Source of the DNA: a virus
Length of the DNA stretch: 40,170 bases
IMG/VR virus record: IMGVR_UViG_3300015262_000017
Location: 1 to 40,170 of that record
Direction: 5' to 3' (one strand)
The notes below the pieces were generated by a model. The model worked only from the letters and a program-made list of their open reading frames with translations. It was not told the DNA's origin and did no database searches. The position numbers and the translations under genes are program-made. Positions 22,056 through 30,870 of the stretch are shown in pieces (position 1 is the stretch's first letter; each line of letters opens with the position of its first letter).

Positions 22056-22265
22056 ATGGCGAAGTTTCGCGTGATAGATGGCACCCCTGCACCGGATACG
22101 CCGGGCGAGCGGGTGCGCAAGCGGACAGTAGCCAGCCGGGCAATCTACAAGCCGTCCTGCAGCAGTTGTGGCGGCCATGAGTACGTCACGGCACGCCACG
22201 GCAACACGCGAAGCAAGCTCTGCATCATCTGCCTGACTCAAGGCAGGCGACGCGAAATGACATAG
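22056..22265 (+). CDS. small zinc-ribbon-like protein, 69 aa
   Basis: It begins MAKFRVIDGTPAPDTPGERV. CSSC and CIIC pairs (about residues 35-38 and 56-59) would form a zinc ribbon. It is basic throughout, with a tail RRREMT. It is not recognised beyond this and is followed by a terminator, so it ends the transcription block that starts with the terminase. Confidence 0.6.
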   Translation: MAKFRVIDGTPAPDTPGERVRKRTVASRAIYKPSCSSCGGHEYVTARHGNTRSKLCIICLTQGRRREMT

Positions 22266-22296
22266 CCAGGCGCGCCGCGCCAGCAGCAATCAACCA

Positions 22297-22320
22297 AGCC
22301 ACCCCACGGGTGGCTTTTTC
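22297..22320 (+). terminator. rho-independent terminator
   Basis: AGCCACCC - CAC - GGGTGGCT followed by TTTTTC: an 8-bp stem, short loop and T-run. It separates the packaging genes from the scaffold and capsid genes, possibly setting a stronger separate transcript for capsid. Confidence 0.8.
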
Positions 22321-22361
22321 TTTGGGCCATGCCCACCCATACAGCCCGAGGGGCCACACCC

Positions 22362-23000
22362 GTGAGCGAAGAAACCAATCTGAACAGCCAGGAAGTCAAG
22401 GACGCCATTGCCGCCGCCGTTGCGGAAGCCGTGGACGGTCTCAAGACGAAGAACACCGAATTGCTCGGCAAGCTCAAGAAGGCGCAGCAGGGTCAGCAGA
22501 TCGACCCAGCAGACCTCGCGGCCGTCGAGCAGGAACGTGACGCGCTGAAGGCGCAACTGGCCGATGCCAACAAGGCAGCCAAGAAGCTGGCCACCGAAGC
22601 CGAAGCCGCTGCGAAGCGTGCCGAAGCGGCGGAAGGCGGCATGACGAAGCTGCTTGTCGAGAACGGGCTCAACGACGCACTGGCGAAAGCTGGCGTGACC
22701 AATCCCGTTCACCAGAAGGCGGCCAAAGCCATGCTGGCGACTCAGGTTCAGATCGCAGACGACAACGGCGCCAAGGTGCCAAAGGTCGGCGAGAAGGCGC
22801 TCGCGGAGTTCATCACCGAATGGGCTGGCAGTGACGAAGGAAAGCACTTCGTCACTGCACCCGACACGGCTGGCGGAGGCGCGCATAACAACAGCGGCGC
22901 ACCCGTCATCACCGGCAACAAATCCAGCATGTCACCGCAGGCCAAGGCCGATTTCATCGGCAAGCATGGCGCGGAGGCGTACTCCAACCTCCCCGATTAA
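22362..23000 (+). CDS. scaffolding-like protein (coiled coil)
   Basis: 212 aa from GTG 22362 (GAGGGG 8 bases upstream, better than the in-frame ATG at 22329 inside the terminator tail). There is a long charged coiled coil at about 5-95, then a mixed region, and a C-terminus with MSPQAKADFIGKHGAEAYSN. Position just before the major capsid gene and the shape fit a scaffold, though a fused head protease was not seen. Confidence 0.7.
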   Translation: MSEETNLNSQEVKDAIAAAVAEAVDGLKTKNTELLGKLKKAQQGQQIDPADLAAVEQERDALKAQLADANKAAKKLATEAEAAAKRAEAAEGGMTKLLVENGLNDALAKAGVTNPVHQKAAKAMLATQVQIADDNGAKVPKVGEKALAEFITEWAGSDEGKHFVTAPDTAGGGAHNNSGAPVITGNKSSMSPQAKADFIGKHGAEAYSNLPD

Positions 23001-23009
23001 GGAAACATC

Positions 23010-23999
23010 ATGGCCGTCACTCTCCCGACCGACACCAAGTTCCGCGACCCGTTCTTCCAGAGCGGCTATGCGGAAACCATCGTCCAGAACATCAACGCCT
23101 TCAACGCCGCGAGCGCTGGCGGCATCGTCATGCGGACCAACCGCAAGATCGGCGATTTCGACTACTCGGCGTTCTTCCTGAACACCTCGGGCCTCGTGTC
23201 CCGCCAGGATCAGACGTCCGTGGCCGGCGCCACCAGCCTGAAGCTGTCGCAGGCCGAAATCGCCCGCGTCAAGCTGAATCGCAAGATCGGCCCGGTGGAC
23301 TGGACCCGCTCCGCGTTCCTGAAGCCCGGTCTGGACATGAACGCCTTCCGCGTTGTGGCCGGCAATCAGTCCGCCGCGGCCAGCACACAGGAGATGCTGT
23401 CGAGCGGCCTGTCGGCTGCGGTGGCGGCTCTGAAGAACCAGGCCACCAACACCCTGACCGTGGCCACCAGCGGCACGCTGGACACCGGCAGTCTGATCGA
23501 CGGCCTGGCCAAGTACGGCGACGCGGCTTCCCGCATCGCGGTGTGGGTCATGCACTCGAAGGCGTACTACAACCTCGTGAAGGAACAGGCGCTGACCTCG
23601 AAGATCGAGGGCATCGCGAACTTCAACGTGCAGACCGGCACGCCGGTCACGCTGAATCGCCCGGTGCTGGTCACCGACGACCCGGCGCTGCTGGTGGCCT
23701 CGGGTAGCGGCTCGACCGCGACCGTCGACTACTTCACCCTCGGCCTGACCGCCGACTCGATCCTGCTGGAAGACAGCGAGGAAGAATACGTCTCGTTCCA
23801 GGAGATTCTCGGCAACGAGCAGATCATGGTTCGGATGCAGGGCGAGTACGCGTACAACCTGGGCCTGAAGGGCTTCACCTGGGACGTGGCCAACGGCGCG
23901 AAGAACCCGACCGCCAGCGCCATCGCCACCGCCTCGAACTGGGACAAGGTTGCGACCTCGTTCAAGGATCTCGGCGGCGTAGTCATCCAGTCCAAGTAA
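23010..23999 (+). CDS. major capsid protein
   Basis: 329 aa with AAGGAAA 7 bases before the ATG. The sequence MAVTLPTDTKFRDPFFQSGY onward, with VWVMHSKAYYNLVKEQALTS and the C-terminal part NEQIMVRMQGEYAYNLGLKG, fits the HK97-fold major capsid proteins of siphoviruses. It shows the strongest codon bias by eye. It forms the icosahedral shell; it follows the scaffold and precedes connector genes. Confidence 0.88.
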   Translation: MAVTLPTDTKFRDPFFQSGYAETIVQNINAFNAASAGGIVMRTNRKIGDFDYSAFFLNTSGLVSRQDQTSVAGATSLKLSQAEIARVKLNRKIGPVDWTRSAFLKPGLDMNAFRVVAGNQSAAASTQEMLSSGLSAAVAALKNQATNTLTVATSGTLDTGSLIDGLAKYGDAASRIAVWVMHSKAYYNLVKEQALTSKIEGIANFNVQTGTPVTLNRPVLVTDDPALLVASGSGSTATVDYFTLGLTADSILLEDSEEEYVSFQEILGNEQIMVRMQGEYAYNLGLKGFTWDVANGAKNPTASAIATASNWDKVATSFKDLGGVVIQSK

Positions 24000-24754
24000 T
24001 GAAGGTCGCGCTGTACGGCACCGACTGGGCGAATCCCGAGCTTGCCGCCTTCGGGCGGGGAGCGGAGGCAAGCGGCCACGGTGTCGTGTGGCGCAACCCG
24101 CATTACTGGCGAGACGATGAGGCCGAGCGATTCGGCCTCGTTGTTCTGTCAGGGCTGCATGCGAAACACTCGGACATCCTGCGCGTCTACGGTGCGCAGG
24201 GCGTTCCGGTGCTGGTACTCGACGCGGGCTACATGCGCCGTGACCTGGGGTACTGGCAGGTATCACTCGGAGGCCTGAACCGGCCGCCATCCTTTTCTTG
24301 TGAGTCCGATCGCTTCGATGCGCTCGGGCTGACGATCAAGTCCGCCGGCGGCAACCCGAAAGGGTATCGCCTGATTGCTGGGCAACTGCCGCGCGATGCG
24401 TCGCACGGACTGAGCGAGGCCGAATACGAGGCATGGCTGCACGCGCAGACGGGGCGGTTGCGTAGGCACCCCCTGCTGGCCGTCGTGCCGCCCCTTACTG
24501 ACGATCTAGCCGGTGCGAAGTGCGTGCACACGTACTGCAGCACGACCGGCCTTGATGCGCTGATCGCGGGCGTTCCGGCCACGGCCGAGGCGCCCGAGCG
24601 CGCGTGCTGGGGCGAACTGAGCGGCGCCAAGCTGCCGACCCTGGCCGCGCGGCGCGCACTGTGTAACCGGCTGGCCTATGGCCAGTGGACTCTCGACGAA
24701 ATGCAATCCGGCGAAGCGCCGGCCTTTGTGATGGAGCATCTATGGCACTGGTGA
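23999..24754 (+). CDS. glycosyltransferase-like (GT-B / capsule-synthesis-type) protein
   Basis: 251 aa. The N-terminal MKVALYGTDWANPELAAFGR and VLVLDAGYMRRDLGYWQVSL suggest a Rossmann-like half. The C-terminal CSTTGLDALIAGVPATAEAP resembles the nucleotide-sugar-side motif of capsule-type GT-B enzymes (S/T-G-LDAL-AGVP). It has no signal peptide. It sits between capsid and head-tail connector genes and is translated with them. It may decorate a virion protein or surface sugar; the assignment is by motif similarity only. Confidence 0.5.
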   Translation: MKVALYGTDWANPELAAFGRGAEASGHGVVWRNPHYWRDDEAERFGLVVLSGLHAKHSDILRVYGAQGVPVLVLDAGYMRRDLGYWQVSLGGLNRPPSFSCESDRFDALGLTIKSAGGNPKGYRLIAGQLPRDASHGLSEAEYEAWLHAQTGRLRRHPLLAVVPPLTDDLAGAKCVHTYCSTTGLDALIAGVPATAEAPERACWGELSGAKLPTLAARRALCNRLAYGQWTLDEMQSGEAPAFVMEHLWHW

Positions 24755-25230
24755 TCGAAGACGGCTCCGGTGTCGCTGATGCCGAGGCGTACATCTCCGT
24801 CGCTGACGCTGACGCGTACTTCGCGGCGCGCGGTGGCGTGGCGTGGGCGGCTCTGGACATGGCGGCTAAAGAGCAGGCTCTGCGGCGTGCGACCGATTAC
24901 CTCGAAGCGGCCTATGCCTGGCGCGGCGAACGCGCAACGTCCACGCAGGCACTGAGCTGGCCGCGTGCGTGCGTCGTAGTCGATGGCGTAACGATCGCGT
25001 CGGATTCGGTGCCGCTGGCCATCCAGCGCGCCAATGCCGAACTGGCCGTGCGCGCATCGGCGGGCGATCTGGCGGCCGACCAGGCTGCGCAGGTAAAACA
25101 GGAAACCGTCGGACCTATCACCGTCGTCTATGCCGACGGCGCACGCCAGAGCGTGCGGTATGCAGCGGTCGATGCGCTGGTGGCCGCGTATGTGCGCGGC
25201 GGCGGGCAGATTCCGGTGGTGCGGGCGTGA
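24742..25230 (+). CDS. head-tail connector protein (DnaT-like annotation class)
   Basis: 162 aa. YISVADADAYFAARGGVAWA, then KEQALRRATDYLEAAYAWRG, then LSWPRACVVVDG, is the pattern of the phage head-tail connector group often labelled DnaT-like ssDNA-binding. The helical N-terminal half is usual for gp6-type adaptors. The ATG at 24742 overlaps the previous gene by 13 bases. It should join the portal to the tail. Confidence 0.75.
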   Translation: MALVIEDGSGVADAEAYISVADADAYFAARGGVAWAALDMAAKEQALRRATDYLEAAYAWRGERATSTQALSWPRACVVVDGVTIASDSVPLAIQRANAELAVRASAGDLAADQAAQVKQETVGPITVVYADGARQSVRYAAVDALVAAYVRGGGQIPVVRA

Positions 25231-25406
25231 ACGACATTCGGTTCGTGCCGACGGCCCCTGGTCGCGGTGAGCTCTACATCAACGGCCACAAAGTGCAGGA
25301 CGTGCTGAGTGTTGAGCCGAATCTTTTCGAGACCGATTCGATCGCTACGGTAACGATCGTTTTGGCAGTGACAAGCTTCGTGTTCGCGCCGGCCCCCAAG
25401 CCATGA
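25227..25406 (+). CDS. small hypothetical phage protein, 59 aa
   Basis: From GTG 25227 (GTGA overlap). It reads MNDIRFVPTAPGRGELYING, then a hydrophobic C-terminal stretch (ATVTIVLAVTSFVFAPAPKP). It is a common unassigned gene type between connector and closure genes. It may be a small structural or assembly peptide. Confidence 0.55.
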   Translation: MNDIRFVPTAPGRGELYINGHKVQDVLSVEPNLFETDSIATVTIVLAVTSFVFAPAPKP

Positions 25407-25543
25407 CAACCAACGTAATTCGCACCGGCGTGAGCGCACTTCTACCGCGGCCGCCAGCGCCAGATGACGGATGGGAGTGGATTCCGGTCATCGTGGACGG
25501 AGAGTGGCGCTACTTGCGCGGCTCCAAGAAGCGCACCCCATGA
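25403..25543 (+). CDS. small hypothetical phage protein, 46 aa
   Basis: MTTNVIRTGVSALLPRPPAP is followed by DDGWEWIPVIVDGEWRYLRG and a basic end (SKKRTP). Trp-rich and compact. It overlaps both neighbours by 4 bases (ATGA). No known family; it lies in the head completion block. Confidence 0.5.
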   Translation: MTTNVIRTGVSALLPRPPAPDDGWEWIPVIVDGEWRYLRGSKKRTP

Positions 25544-25899
25544 CCACCTTCAACTACCCCGCCACCGCCGCAACAGCCACCAAGCTGCTGCAACGCTTCG
25601 GCGCGGCCTGCACGATCAATCGGTCAATGGAGGGCGCATACGATCCAGCGACCGGCGAGACCATCCCGACGTTCGACGTGCTCCCCACCATCGCCGCCGT
25701 GTTCGCCTACGCGCAGAAGTACATCGACGGCACGTTGATCCTGCAGGGCGACAAGCAGGCGTATTGCGCGCCGGCCGTGGCTCCGGTGCAGGGCGACCAG
25801 TTCGACTGGCAGGGTGTGACCTACACCGTGATCGCCGTCAAGCCAACAAGCCCGGCCGGCGTTCCGGTGTTGTTCGAGGCGCAGATACGTGGCCAGTAA
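25540..25899 (+). CDS. head closure / minor tail-type protein, 119 aa
   Basis: It starts MTTFNYPATAATATKLLQRF, then FGAACTINRSMEGAYDPATG. The middle (FAYAQKYIDGTLILQGDKQA) and end (VTYTVIAVKPTSPAGVPVLF) give the small beta-barrel pattern of phage head-closure or stopper proteins. Position between connector and neck genes agrees. The family call is by context and size. Confidence 0.65.
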   Translation: MTTFNYPATAATATKLLQRFGAACTINRSMEGAYDPATGETIPTFDVLPTIAAVFAYAQKYIDGTLILQGDKQAYCAPAVAPVQGDQFDWQGVTYTVIAVKPTSPAGVPVLFEAQIRGQ

Positions 25900-26350
25900 C
25901 GGCGAGACGTTCGCCGCCTCGCTTGCGGTCTTCGCCAAGAAGGCGCCTGAGCAGGTTCGCGTCGTGGTGCGCAAGGCATCTATCGACCTGCTCACCGCGA
26001 CGGTCATGCGCACGCCGGTCGGCAATCCCGACCTCTGGAAGTCCAAGCCGCCGAAAGGCTATGTGGGCGGGCGGCTGCGCGCCAACTGGAACGTGTCGCT
26101 GGTATCGCCGGACACGAGCACCACCGACGCCATCGACAAAGACGGCGACCCGACCATTGAGCGCGGATCGGCAGCCATTGGCGAGGCGGACGGCATCAAG
26201 GACATCTGGATCATGAACAGCTTGCCCTACGCGATCCCGGTCGAGTACGGCCACTCAAAAAAGCAAGCGCCGGCCGGCATGGTGCGCGTGTCGGTCGCCG
26301 AGTTTCAGGCGTTCGTCGATCAAGCCGCAGCGAGCCTCGCCAGTGAGTAA
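25889..26350 (+). CDS. HK97 gp10-like neck / tail completion protein
   Basis: 153 aa from GTG 25889 (11-base overlap). There is a helix near the N-terminus (VVVRKASIDLLTATVMRTPV). The signature PVGNPDLWKSKPPKGYVGGR then LRANWNVS, with SLPYAIPVEYGHSKKQAPAG, is that of HK97 gp10-family proteins. They complete the neck or connect the tail. Confidence 0.78.
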   Translation: MASNGETFAASLAVFAKKAPEQVRVVVRKASIDLLTATVMRTPVGNPDLWKSKPPKGYVGGRLRANWNVSLVSPDTSTTDAIDKDGDPTIERGSAAIGEADGIKDIWIMNSLPYAIPVEYGHSKKQAPAGMVRVSVAEFQAFVDQAAASLASE

Positions 26351-26756
26351 CAAGCTCTGCCGCAAGGCCATCGAGTCGCGCCTCGCTACGTGGGCCGCCG
26401 CGCGCGTGCCGGCGCTTCCGGTCGCTTGGGAGAACGTGCCATTCACGCAGCCGACGAGCGCGTACCTGCGCGCGTTCCTGCTTCCAGCAACCACGACCGG
26501 CATCGACCTTGCTGGCGCGGGGCGCACGTACCGCGGCGTGTATCAGGTCAGCGTCGTGGCGCCGCTCAATGCTGGCCCAGGCGCCGCCGAGGGTATCGCC
26601 GATGAACTGGCGGCTCTGTTCCCGCTCAATACGCGCCTGTCGGTCACCGGCCTGACGCTGCAAGTAGTCACCCCCGTCACTGCCGCGCAAGGCGCGCAGG
26701 ACGCCACGAACTTCACCGTGCCGGTTTCGTTCCAGTACCGCGCCGACACGATCTAA
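26343..26756 (+). CDS. tail terminator-like protein (DUF4128 type)
   Basis: 137 aa from GTG 26343. RKAIESRLATWAAARVPALP, then VAWENVPFTQPTSAYLRAFL, and the later TYRGVYQVSVVAP, GPGAAEGIADELAALF and NFTVPVSFQYRADTI, match the tail-terminator (lambda gpU-like/DUF4128) shape. It caps the tail tube. The overlap with the previous gene is 8 bases, and a terminator follows 24 bases after the stop. Confidence 0.75.
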   Translation: MSNKLCRKAIESRLATWAAARVPALPVAWENVPFTQPTSAYLRAFLLPATTTGIDLAGAGRTYRGVYQVSVVAPLNAGPGAAEGIADELAALFPLNTRLSVTGLTLQVVTPVTAAQGAQDATNFTVPVSFQYRADTI

Positions 26757-26779
26757 CCCGCGCACCAGCGCAGAAGCCC

Positions 26780-26802
26780 AGCCCCGCAAGGGGCTTTTTT
26801 TA
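26780..26802 (+). terminator. rho-independent terminator
   Basis: AGCCCC - GCAA - GGGGCT followed by TTTTTTTT-like tail: a 6-bp stem, tetraloop and strong T-run. It separates the head completion genes from the tail tube gene. No new promoter was recognised downstream. Confidence 0.8.
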
Positions 26803-26835
26803 TGCCCGCTCGCCGGGCGTCACAGAGGTCACACC

Positions 26836-27480
26836 ATGTCCGTACAACTCCCCAACGGCGCGCTGGTCGCAATCGCAAGCGGCTACGGCTCCCCGATCGC
26901 TGTCACCGCGCTCACCAATGACGACCCGGCGTCCGCCACCTCGGCAACGCAGGCGTTCACCGCCGGTGACATCCTGGAAGTGACCAGCGGCTGGTCGCGC
27001 CTGACGAACAAGGCCGTGCGCGTTGGCGCAAGCCCGACCACGACCAGCTTCGACATGGAAGGCATCGATACCTCGCTGACCAGCATCTATCCGGCCGGCG
27101 GCGGCGCGGGGTCGGTGCGCAAGGTGTCGGGCTTCACCCAGCTCTCGCAGATCCTGTCGAGCACCACGAACGGCGGCGACCAGCAGTTCCTGGAATACCA
27201 GTTCCTGGAGTCGGATTCGCAGAAGCGCATCCCGACGTTCAAGAACGCCGCGGGCCTGACCTTCAGCGTGGCGGATGATCCGACCCAGCCAGGGTACATC
27301 CTGGCCGCATCGGCGAACGATGACCGCCTGCCGCGCGTGGTGAGCATCACCCTGCCGGGCGGCTCGGTGCTGTACTACAACGCGTACATCAGCCTCAACA
27401 AAACCCCGAGCCTGACGGTCAACGAACTGATGGCCGTCGAAGTCACCCTGTCGCTGCTGGCTGAGCCGGTGCGCTACTGA
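26836..27480 (+). CDS. major tail tube protein
   Basis: 214 aa. It begins MSVQLPNGALVAIASGYGSP and shows beta-rich segments (TLPGGSVLYYNAYISLNKTP and NELMAVEVTLSLLAEPVRY) of the siphovirus tail tube family. AGAGGTC precedes the ATG. It assembles around the tape measure protein. The gene stop overlaps the chaperone ATG by one base. Confidence 0.82.
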   Translation: MSVQLPNGALVAIASGYGSPIAVTALTNDDPASATSATQAFTAGDILEVTSGWSRLTNKAVRVGASPTTTSFDMEGIDTSLTSIYPAGGGAGSVRKVSGFTQLSQILSSTTNGGDQQFLEYQFLESDSQKRIPTFKNAAGLTFSVADDPTQPGYILAASANDDRLPRVVSITLPGGSVLYYNAYISLNKTPSLTVNELMAVEVTLSLLAEPVRY

Positions 27481-27791
27481 TGGCGAAGATCAAGCTCGAC
27501 GCCGATCCGACGTTTAGCTGTGACGTCGGCATCCCGGTGCCAGGGAACGGCACCCAGCTGGTCAAGTTCACCTTCAAGCACCGTACGCGCACCGAGGTGA
27601 ACGCGTGGGGCCAAGAGGTGAAGGACGCTGACGACCTGGCGGCCGTGAAGGGCTGCGTGGTCGGCTGGGAACTGGACGATGCGTTCACCGACGAGAACAT
27701 CGTCAAGCTCTGCGACAACTACGCAGGCGCCGGCTTCGCGATCATCACGGCGTACTTCGAAGAACTGCGCGGAGCACGCGCAAAAAACTGA
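27480..27791 (+). CDS. tail assembly chaperone (gpG-like)
   Basis: 103 aa. MAKIKLDADPTFSCDVGIPV, then VKFTFKHRTRTEVNAWG and DDAFTDENIVKLCDNYAGAG. It is placed between tail tube and tape measure as in lambda gpG. The last codons GCA AAA AAC precede TGA and form an A AAA AAC slippery site. It binds the tape measure during assembly. Confidence 0.82.
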   Translation: MAKIKLDADPTFSCDVGIPVPGNGTQLVKFTFKHRTRTEVNAWGQEVKDADDLAAVKGCVVGWELDDAFTDENIVKLCDNYAGAGFAIITAYFEELRGARAKN

Positions 27792-28096
27792 AAGCGGCAG
27801 CGAGGGCGCTATACGAGGAAGGCCCGACCGAGGCGGAGTTGTCTCGGTACGGTCTGATCCTCGCCGACCTCGGCGACACTGCCGTCCCCATCTGGCCCGA
27901 CAACCTCCCGGCCGTCAACGTGTTGATTGCCGTTTCCACGCAATGGCGCGTCGGCGCGAACGGCGCAACGGGGCTCGACTACAACGTCCTCCCCGCCGTT
28001 TTCAAACTGCTGCAAATCCCTGAATCCGAATGGCCGGACACCTTCGAGTGTCTGCGCATCCTTGAGTCCGAAGCCATGAAAGTGATGCATCCATGA
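27480..28096 (+). CDS. tail assembly chaperone fusion (gpGT-like) by -1 frameshift, DUF1799 C-terminal part
   Basis: Slipping -1 at A AAA AAC (27782-27788) bypasses the TGA at 27789 and continues as LKAAARALYEEGPTEAEL, then WPDNLPAVNVLIAVSTQWRV and ESEWPDTFECLRILES, a DUF1799 pattern. The fusion would be 205 aa. A GGAG (27771-27774) lies 7 bases upstream of the slippery site and could act as a stimulator. Sense and spacing match lambda G/GT. The downstream part has only a TTG internal start candidate (27839), supporting the frameshift reading. The tape measure ATG overlaps its stop. Confidence 0.8.
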
Positions 28097-30870
28097 CCGA
28101 CATCGCATCGCTCGGCATCAAGGTAACCACTGATGGCGTGGCCGACGCCAGCGCAAAGCTGGACAAGCTGGCCACGAGCGGCGACAAAGCCGCCACCTCG
28201 ACCGGCAACCTCAACAAAGCCTTCAACCAGGCAGGCGGCATCGATAAGCCCGCCAAGGCAGCCGCGCAGGCGTTCAACCAGCAAACCGCCGCGCTCGCCA
28301 AGCTCGCCGGGCAGATCGACCCGACCATTGCCAAGCTCGACAAACTCGACGCGCTGCAAACGCAGCTCGGCAAGTTCAAGAAGTCGGGGATGATCTCGGC
28401 TGACGACTTCACGGCGTTGAACGCAACGCTGGACGCCAGCCGCGCCAAGATCGGCGGCGCGTCAGATGCCGTCCACAAGTTCAGCCTCAACAACTCACTG
28501 GCGCGCCGCGAGCTTGGCTATCTGGCCAAGGATCTCGCAACGGGCAACTATGGCCGTTTCCAGCAGTCCGCGCTGACCCTGGCGAACGCGTCGGGCGTGA
28601 TGCAGCTTGCCTTCACCGCCATGGGCGCGGCGGTGCTTGGCGCCGTGGCCGCGGTTGCCCTGTTCGCCGTCGGCGCCTTCAAGGGCGCGGCAGAATCCGA
28701 AGAACTGCGCAAGAGCGTCATCGCCACCGGCGGCGCGGCCGGTATCACTGGCGCGGCGTTCCGCAGCATCTCGCAAGACATCGGCAGCGCGACAGGCTCG
28801 TATTCCGACGCCGCCAAAGCGATCGCGGTGTTTTCCACCTCGACGAAAGTCGCCGGCGTGGACGTCGAGGCGCTGGGTACGGCCGCGGTCAACATGGCCA
28901 AGGTCACCGGGGTCAGTGTCGAGAAAGCGGCCGACGCCATCCTCTCGCTGAGCAAGGATCCGGCGAACGCCGTTGCCGAGCTCAACGAGAAATACAACTT
29001 CCTCACCTCGGCGCAATACGCCTACATCAAAGCGCTTGAGGACTCGGGGCAGAGCGAGCGCGCGTCCGCCGTCGCGCAGGGCATCGCCGCACAGGCGTTC
29101 GCCGATCGCGCGAAAGACGTCGACGACGGCGCCGGCGTAATCATTCGCGCGGCGCACGCCGTGGGCAGCGCATGGGATTCGGCGTGGGATTCGATCAAGG
29201 GCATCGGCGCGACCAAAGGGCTTGGCGATCAAGTCAAGGACGTACAGGCCAAGATCGCCTCGCTCACCGGCGGCGCGTTCATGCCGAACGGGCAATTTCA
29301 GCAGGGCGCCGACGACAACGATCCCCGCGTCAAGGCGCTGCAGGCACAGCTCGACAATCTGCGCGGGCAACAGGCAGCCGCAGGCTTCAAGGCCACCGAC
29401 GACGCCAAAGCGGCCCTCGCCAACCAGCAGTCCATCGCCGCGCAGAAGCGGCTGAGCGCGTTTGATCCTCCTGATGTAAAGCTCATCAACACGATCAAGA
29501 AGGCCAACGTCGACCGGCTTGCCGCGCTTTATGGCGTCGTTGATCCCGAGCAAAAGAAAGCCATCGAGGCGCAGTTTACAAGGCAGGTTCAGGACGCGAA
29601 TTATGCCTACCAAACGGCAATACATCGGGGCGTAAAGGCGCCAAAGAAGCCAAAGGCCGACCCTTTCAACAGCCTGAATGGGCTGGTTGAATCTGCGCAG
29701 CTATTCGACAACGGCGTCGGCGGTAACAAGGCGGAAAACGAGCAAGTAAAGAAAATCACCGCCCTAGCTTCCGCCGGCGCCAAGCTGATCGCCAGCGGGC
29801 ACGACGTCGCGAAGGTTCAGGCGCAAGTCGCCAAGGGCGTCGAGGCGCTGAACGAGGGCTATGCGAAGCAGGCGAAGATCCTCGCCGCCGAGAACGCCAC
29901 CGCCATTCAGCAGTACCAGGCATCGCTCGACAAGCAGAATCAGGCGCTGCAGCGGTCGATCGATTCGCAGATCGCCAGCATCAGCTTGGGCGCCAAGGAA
30001 GCGCAACAGCAACAGCAGATCAACGCCCTGTACGAAAAGAACGCGCAGGCGCTGACCGATTTGCAGTTGCGCCGCGATGCCGTGAAAGCGAAGGGCGGAG
30101 ACACAGCCGTTCTCGACGCCGACATCGTGGCGCTGAAAAGGAACATCGACCAGCAGGTCAAGATCGTCACCGACGGCTTTGTCGCCATCGATGCGGCCGA
30201 ATCCAACGGGATGAACGGCGTACACCGCGCGATCCAGAATTTCATGGATCAGCAAAAGGACGTTGCCGGGCAGATGGAGGCGCTCACCACGCAATTCATC
30301 GGCGGGTTCGGCGATGCGTTCGCGAGCTTCGTATCGGGCGCCGAGTCGGCCAAGAAGGCGTTCGGGTCGCTGATCGATTCGATGTACCAGTCGGCTCTGA
30401 AGTTCGTCGCGAACAAGGCGATACAGGGGTTTTTGGATTCGTTCAAGTCCACAGGTGGCGGATCGGCCAGTTCCACGCCGGGCAGCAGCGCGGGCGGCTG
30501 GGGAAGCATCTTCAGCAACATCGTCAACGCCTTCGCGTCTTCGAAGAGCGCCAAAGGCAACGTCTTCACCTCGCCAAGCCTATCCGCCTACTCGGGCCAG
30601 GTCGTCAGTAAGCCGACCATGTTCGCCTTCGCCCACGGCGCGGGGCTCATGGGCGAGGCAGGACCCGAGGCGATCCTGCCGCTGCGCCGTACGCCGGCCG
30701 GAAAGCTCGGCGTCGAAGTATCCGGCGGCAGCACCGGCGCCGGCCCGCGCGGCGCTGTGTCGGTCAACCAGACCATTGTGGTGCAGGGAACGATCAACCG
30801 CCGCACCGCCTCGCAAATCGCGCAGGAAAGCGCCCGCACCCAGCGCATCGCACAGACGAGGAACGCATGA
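28093..30870 (+). CDS. tape measure protein
   Basis: 925 aa, the largest gene. N-terminal ASLGIKVTTDGVADASAKLD is typical of tape measures. It has hydrophobic patches near 180-205 (TAMGAAVLGAVAAVALFAVG). It ends with the lambda-type C-terminal domain (GGFGDAFASFVSGAESAKKA, MYQSALKFVANKAIQGFLDS) and the closing motif GLMGEAGPEAILPLRR. It sets tail length and is ejected on infection. No lysozyme insertion is seen. It overlaps neighbours by 4 bases. Confidence 0.9.
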   Translation: MTDIASLGIKVTTDGVADASAKLDKLATSGDKAATSTGNLNKAFNQAGGIDKPAKAAAQAFNQQTAALAKLAGQIDPTIAKLDKLDALQTQLGKFKKSGMISADDFTALNATLDASRAKIGGASDAVHKFSLNNSLARRELGYLAKDLATGNYGRFQQSALTLANASGVMQLAFTAMGAAVLGAVAAVALFAVGAFKGAAESEELRKSVIATGGAAGITGAAFRSISQDIGSATGSYSDAAKAIAVFSTSTKVAGVDVEALGTAAVNMAKVTGVSVEKAADAILSLSKDPANAVAELNEKYNFLTSAQYAYIKALEDSGQSERASAVAQGIAAQAFADRAKDVDDGAGVIIRAAHAVGSAWDSAWDSIKGIGATKGLGDQVKDVQAKIASLTGGAFMPNGQFQQGADDNDPRVKALQAQLDNLRGQQAAAGFKATDDAKAALANQQSIAAQKRLSAFDPPDVKLINTIKKANVDRLAALYGVVDPEQKKAIEAQFTRQVQDANYAYQTAIHRGVKAPKKPKADPFNSLNGLVESAQLFDNGVGGNKAENEQVKKITALASAGAKLIASGHDVAKVQAQVAKGVEALNEGYAKQAKILAAENATAIQQYQASLDKQNQALQRSIDSQIASISLGAKEAQQQQQINALYEKNAQALTDLQLRRDAVKAKGGDTAVLDADIVALKRNIDQQVKIVTDGFVAIDAAESNGMNGVHRAIQNFMDQQKDVAGQMEALTTQFIGGFGDAFASFVSGAESAKKAFGSLIDSMYQSALKFVANKAIQGFLDSFKSTGGGSASSTPGSSAGGWGSIFSNIVNAFASSKSAKGNVFTSPSLSAYSGQVVSKPTMFAFAHGAGLMGEAGPEAILPLRRTPAGKLGVEVSGGSTGAGPRGAVSVNQTIVVQGTINRRTASQIAQESARTQRIAQTRNA

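Noticed and set aside
22932-24290. 452-residue minus-strand frame
   Set aside because: Antisense to the major capsid gene; shadow of strong codon bias.
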